Shown piece after piece: positions 5,472 to 5,972 of a DNA stretch of 5,972 nt. The DNA is taken from positions 1 through 5,972 of the forward strand of contig CAMDHB010000228.1 in NCBI GenBank assembly GCA_945897655.1. The letters run 5' to 3'. Position 1 is the first letter of the stretch; each line of letters starts with the position of its first letter. Under the pieces are notes generated by a model. It had not been told where the DNA came from, made no database searches, and saw only the letters and a list, made by a program, of their open reading frames with translations. The position numbers and the translations under genes were made by a program. The DNA is from Pseudorhodobacter antarcticus. Lineage in GTDB: Bacteria > Pseudomonadota > Alphaproteobacteria > Rhodobacterales > Rhodobacteraceae.

Positions 5472-5515
5472 ACGCGCACCCTAACTGGGTGCGCGTCCTC
5501 GCTTTCACTTTGGCG
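5472..5515 (+). terminator. Rho-independent-type terminator of mdh
   Basis: ACGCGCACCC (5472-5481), loop TAACT, and GGGTGCGCGT (5487-5496) make a perfect 10-bp, very G+C-rich stem starting 8 nt after the mdh stop. A broken T-rich stretch follows (CTTTCACTTT, 5502-5511). The T-run is poor, but such imperfect runs are common in high-G+C genomes. Confidence 0.8.
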
Positions 5516-5526
5516 CAAATTTCCCA

Positions 5527-5580
5527 CGGGGGACGCCACTTTGCCTCTTGGCAAAGTGGCGCGGGGGTGTGAAACCCCCG
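5527..5580. repeat. Pair of strong hairpins downstream of mdh
   Basis: CGCCACTTTGCC (5534-5545) pairs perfectly over 12 bp with 5550-5561 around a TCTT loop. Directly after it, CGGGGGT (5562-5568) pairs with ACCCCCG (5574-5580) around GTGAA. A second CGGGGG at 5527-5532 could replace the one at 5562-5567 and enclose the first hairpin, giving an alternative fold. No T-run follows. The cluster ends 26 nt before the small basic protein gene, so it lies in its leader or promoter region. I have an impression of similar motifs recurring between genes in Rhodobacteraceae, so a dispersed palindromic repeat is the likeliest explanation, but this window has only one copy. Confidence 0.6.
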
Positions 5581-5606
5581 ACCTTCCCAAACCCAAAGGC
5601 CATACG

Positions 5607-5771
5607 ATGGACTATTCCAAATCCGGCAACGCCGCCAATCCCAAGGGCACCCCCCGCTTTGACGCGCAAAACCCGCGCGGCGCCCCCAAGGACAAACACG
5701 GCCAAACCCCCGACAAAGCCACCTTGCTGGCCCGTTTGAAGGCTGCAGCATCGGTCAAGAAGCGGGGCTGA
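5607..5771 (+). CDS. Small basic conserved hypothetical protein
   Basis: The product is 54 residues. The ATG at 5607 is chosen because AAAGG lies 7 nt before it and because codons further upstream fall in the hairpin cluster. The protein is polar, with many Lys, Arg, Pro and Gly and no hydrophobic segment. The first half (MDYSKSGNAANPKGTPRFD) looks disordered. The end (DKATLLARLKAAASVKKRG) could form a short amphipathic, positively charged helix. I recall similar MDYSxxG..PKGTP proteins of this size in Rhodobacterales but know no function. A nucleic-acid or ribosome association would suit the charge, but that is a guess. It stands alone between the mdh terminator and a putative promoter for the next gene. 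Confidence 0.65.
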   Translation: MDYSKSGNAANPKGTPRFDAQNPRGAPKDKHGQTPDKATLLARLKAAASVKKRG

Positions 5772-5791
5772 ACCCACACTCGGGCCAGACC

Positions 5792-5820
5792 TTGACACCC
5801 CCGCTCTCGCGCCGCAGCAT
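5792..5820 (+). promoter_or_regulatory. Candidate promoter of the Rossmann-fold protein gene
   Basis: A perfect -35 hexamer TTGACA (5792-5797) is followed after 17 nt by CAGCAT (5815-5820), a weak -10 with three of six consensus bases. Transcription would begin near 5827, leaving a short leader that still contains the AAGAG ribosome-binding site. The perfect -35 and ideal spacing support it; the poor -10 limits confidence. Confidence 0.4.
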
Positions 5821-5843
5821 CGGCTGAAAACCAAGAGCACGCC

Positions 5844-5972
5844 ATGCCCCACCTTCGCGATATCCTCCTGCTCGGGGCCACCGGCACCATCGGGCGCGCC
5901 AACCGGGCCGAGCTTTTGGATCAGGTCCACCGCGTCACCTGCCTGACCCGCCGCCCCGCCGACCTGCCCGCC
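5844..5972 (+). CDS. NAD(P)-binding Rossmann-fold protein, possibly BciA-like divinyl reductase (N-terminal 43 residues, cut by the window edge)
   Basis: Only the first 43 codons are present. The ATG at 5844 follows an AAGAG ribosome-binding site 6 nt upstream. After a short polar start comes a hydrophobic strand and the motif LLGATGTIGRA (residues 9-19), the GxxGxxG of atypical or extended short-chain reductases of the NmrA type. VTCLTRRPADLP then fits the second strand with basic residues, as in NADP-preferring enzymes. The LGATGTIGRA...V.CL.R pattern resembles BciA, the 3,8-divinyl (proto)chlorophyllide 8-vinyl reductase of bacteriochlorophyll synthesis. The helix between (NRAELLDQVH) is not typical, and with so little sequence another NAD(P)-dependent epimerase or reductase is equally possible. 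If it is BciA, the organism is likely an aerobic or facultative phototroph. Confidence 0.6.
   Translation, partial: MPHLRDILLLGATGTIGRANRAELLDQVHRVTCLTRRPADLPA

Noticed and set aside
5745..5823. GCAGCATCGG repeated at 5745-5754 and 5814-5823
   Set aside because: A 10-nt direct repeat in G+C-rich DNA with no extension on either side can arise by chance; nothing else marks it as an attachment site or duplication.
5505..5930. A 141-codon minus-strand open frame
   Set aside because: It crosses the hairpin cluster, the small basic gene and the start of the Rossmann-fold gene, and has no recognisable features; it is an antisense shadow.

Overview
The window looks like a chromosomal stretch from an alphaproteobacterium of the Rhodobacterales (Rhodobacter/Roseobacter type). 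The evidence is the high G+C, GC-ending codons, the alphaproteobacterial form of SdhC and SdhD, an NnrU-family protein beside a DUF1737 protein, and a lactate-dehydrogenase-like (type 3) malate dehydrogenase near the succinate dehydrogenase operon. No species can be named from the sequence alone.

Layout. Positions 1-1401 (minus strand) hold the start of a succinate dehydrogenase operon, sdhC-sdhD-sdhA, with sdhA running off the left edge; gaps between genes are only 10 nt. Its control region (1402-1575) has a sigma-70-like promoter overlapped by two identical 10-bp palindromes whose centres are 21 bp apart. Next, also on the minus strand, come a secreted beta-barrel-like outer-membrane protein (1576-2193), a DUF1737 protein (2296-2499) and an NnrU-family membrane protein (2503-3057); the last two form a tight pair. 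A plus-strand gene for a small exported protein (3205-3513) converges on a TSUP-family membrane transporter gene (3610-4353, minus). Their stop codons sit in the two ends of a 99-bp near-perfect palindrome. A divergent 147-bp spacer leads to mdh (4501-5463, plus), which ends in a clear hairpin terminator. Then come two further strong hairpins, a 54-residue basic protein of unknown function (5607-5771), and the first 43 codons of a Rossmann-fold NAD(P)-binding protein that may be a BciA-like divinyl reductase (5844 to the right edge).

How the genes fit together. SdhCDA(B) oxidises succinate to fumarate and reduces membrane quinone. Mdh oxidises malate to oxaloacetate two steps later in the TCA cycle. 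Gene content is mostly ordinary core metabolism with conserved hypothetical genes. I found no defence, mobile or biosynthetic system. The parts most worth a second look are non-coding: the paired operator at the sdh promoter, the 99-bp palindromic intergenic element, the mutually exclusive hairpins at 3098-3154, and the hairpin cluster after mdh.
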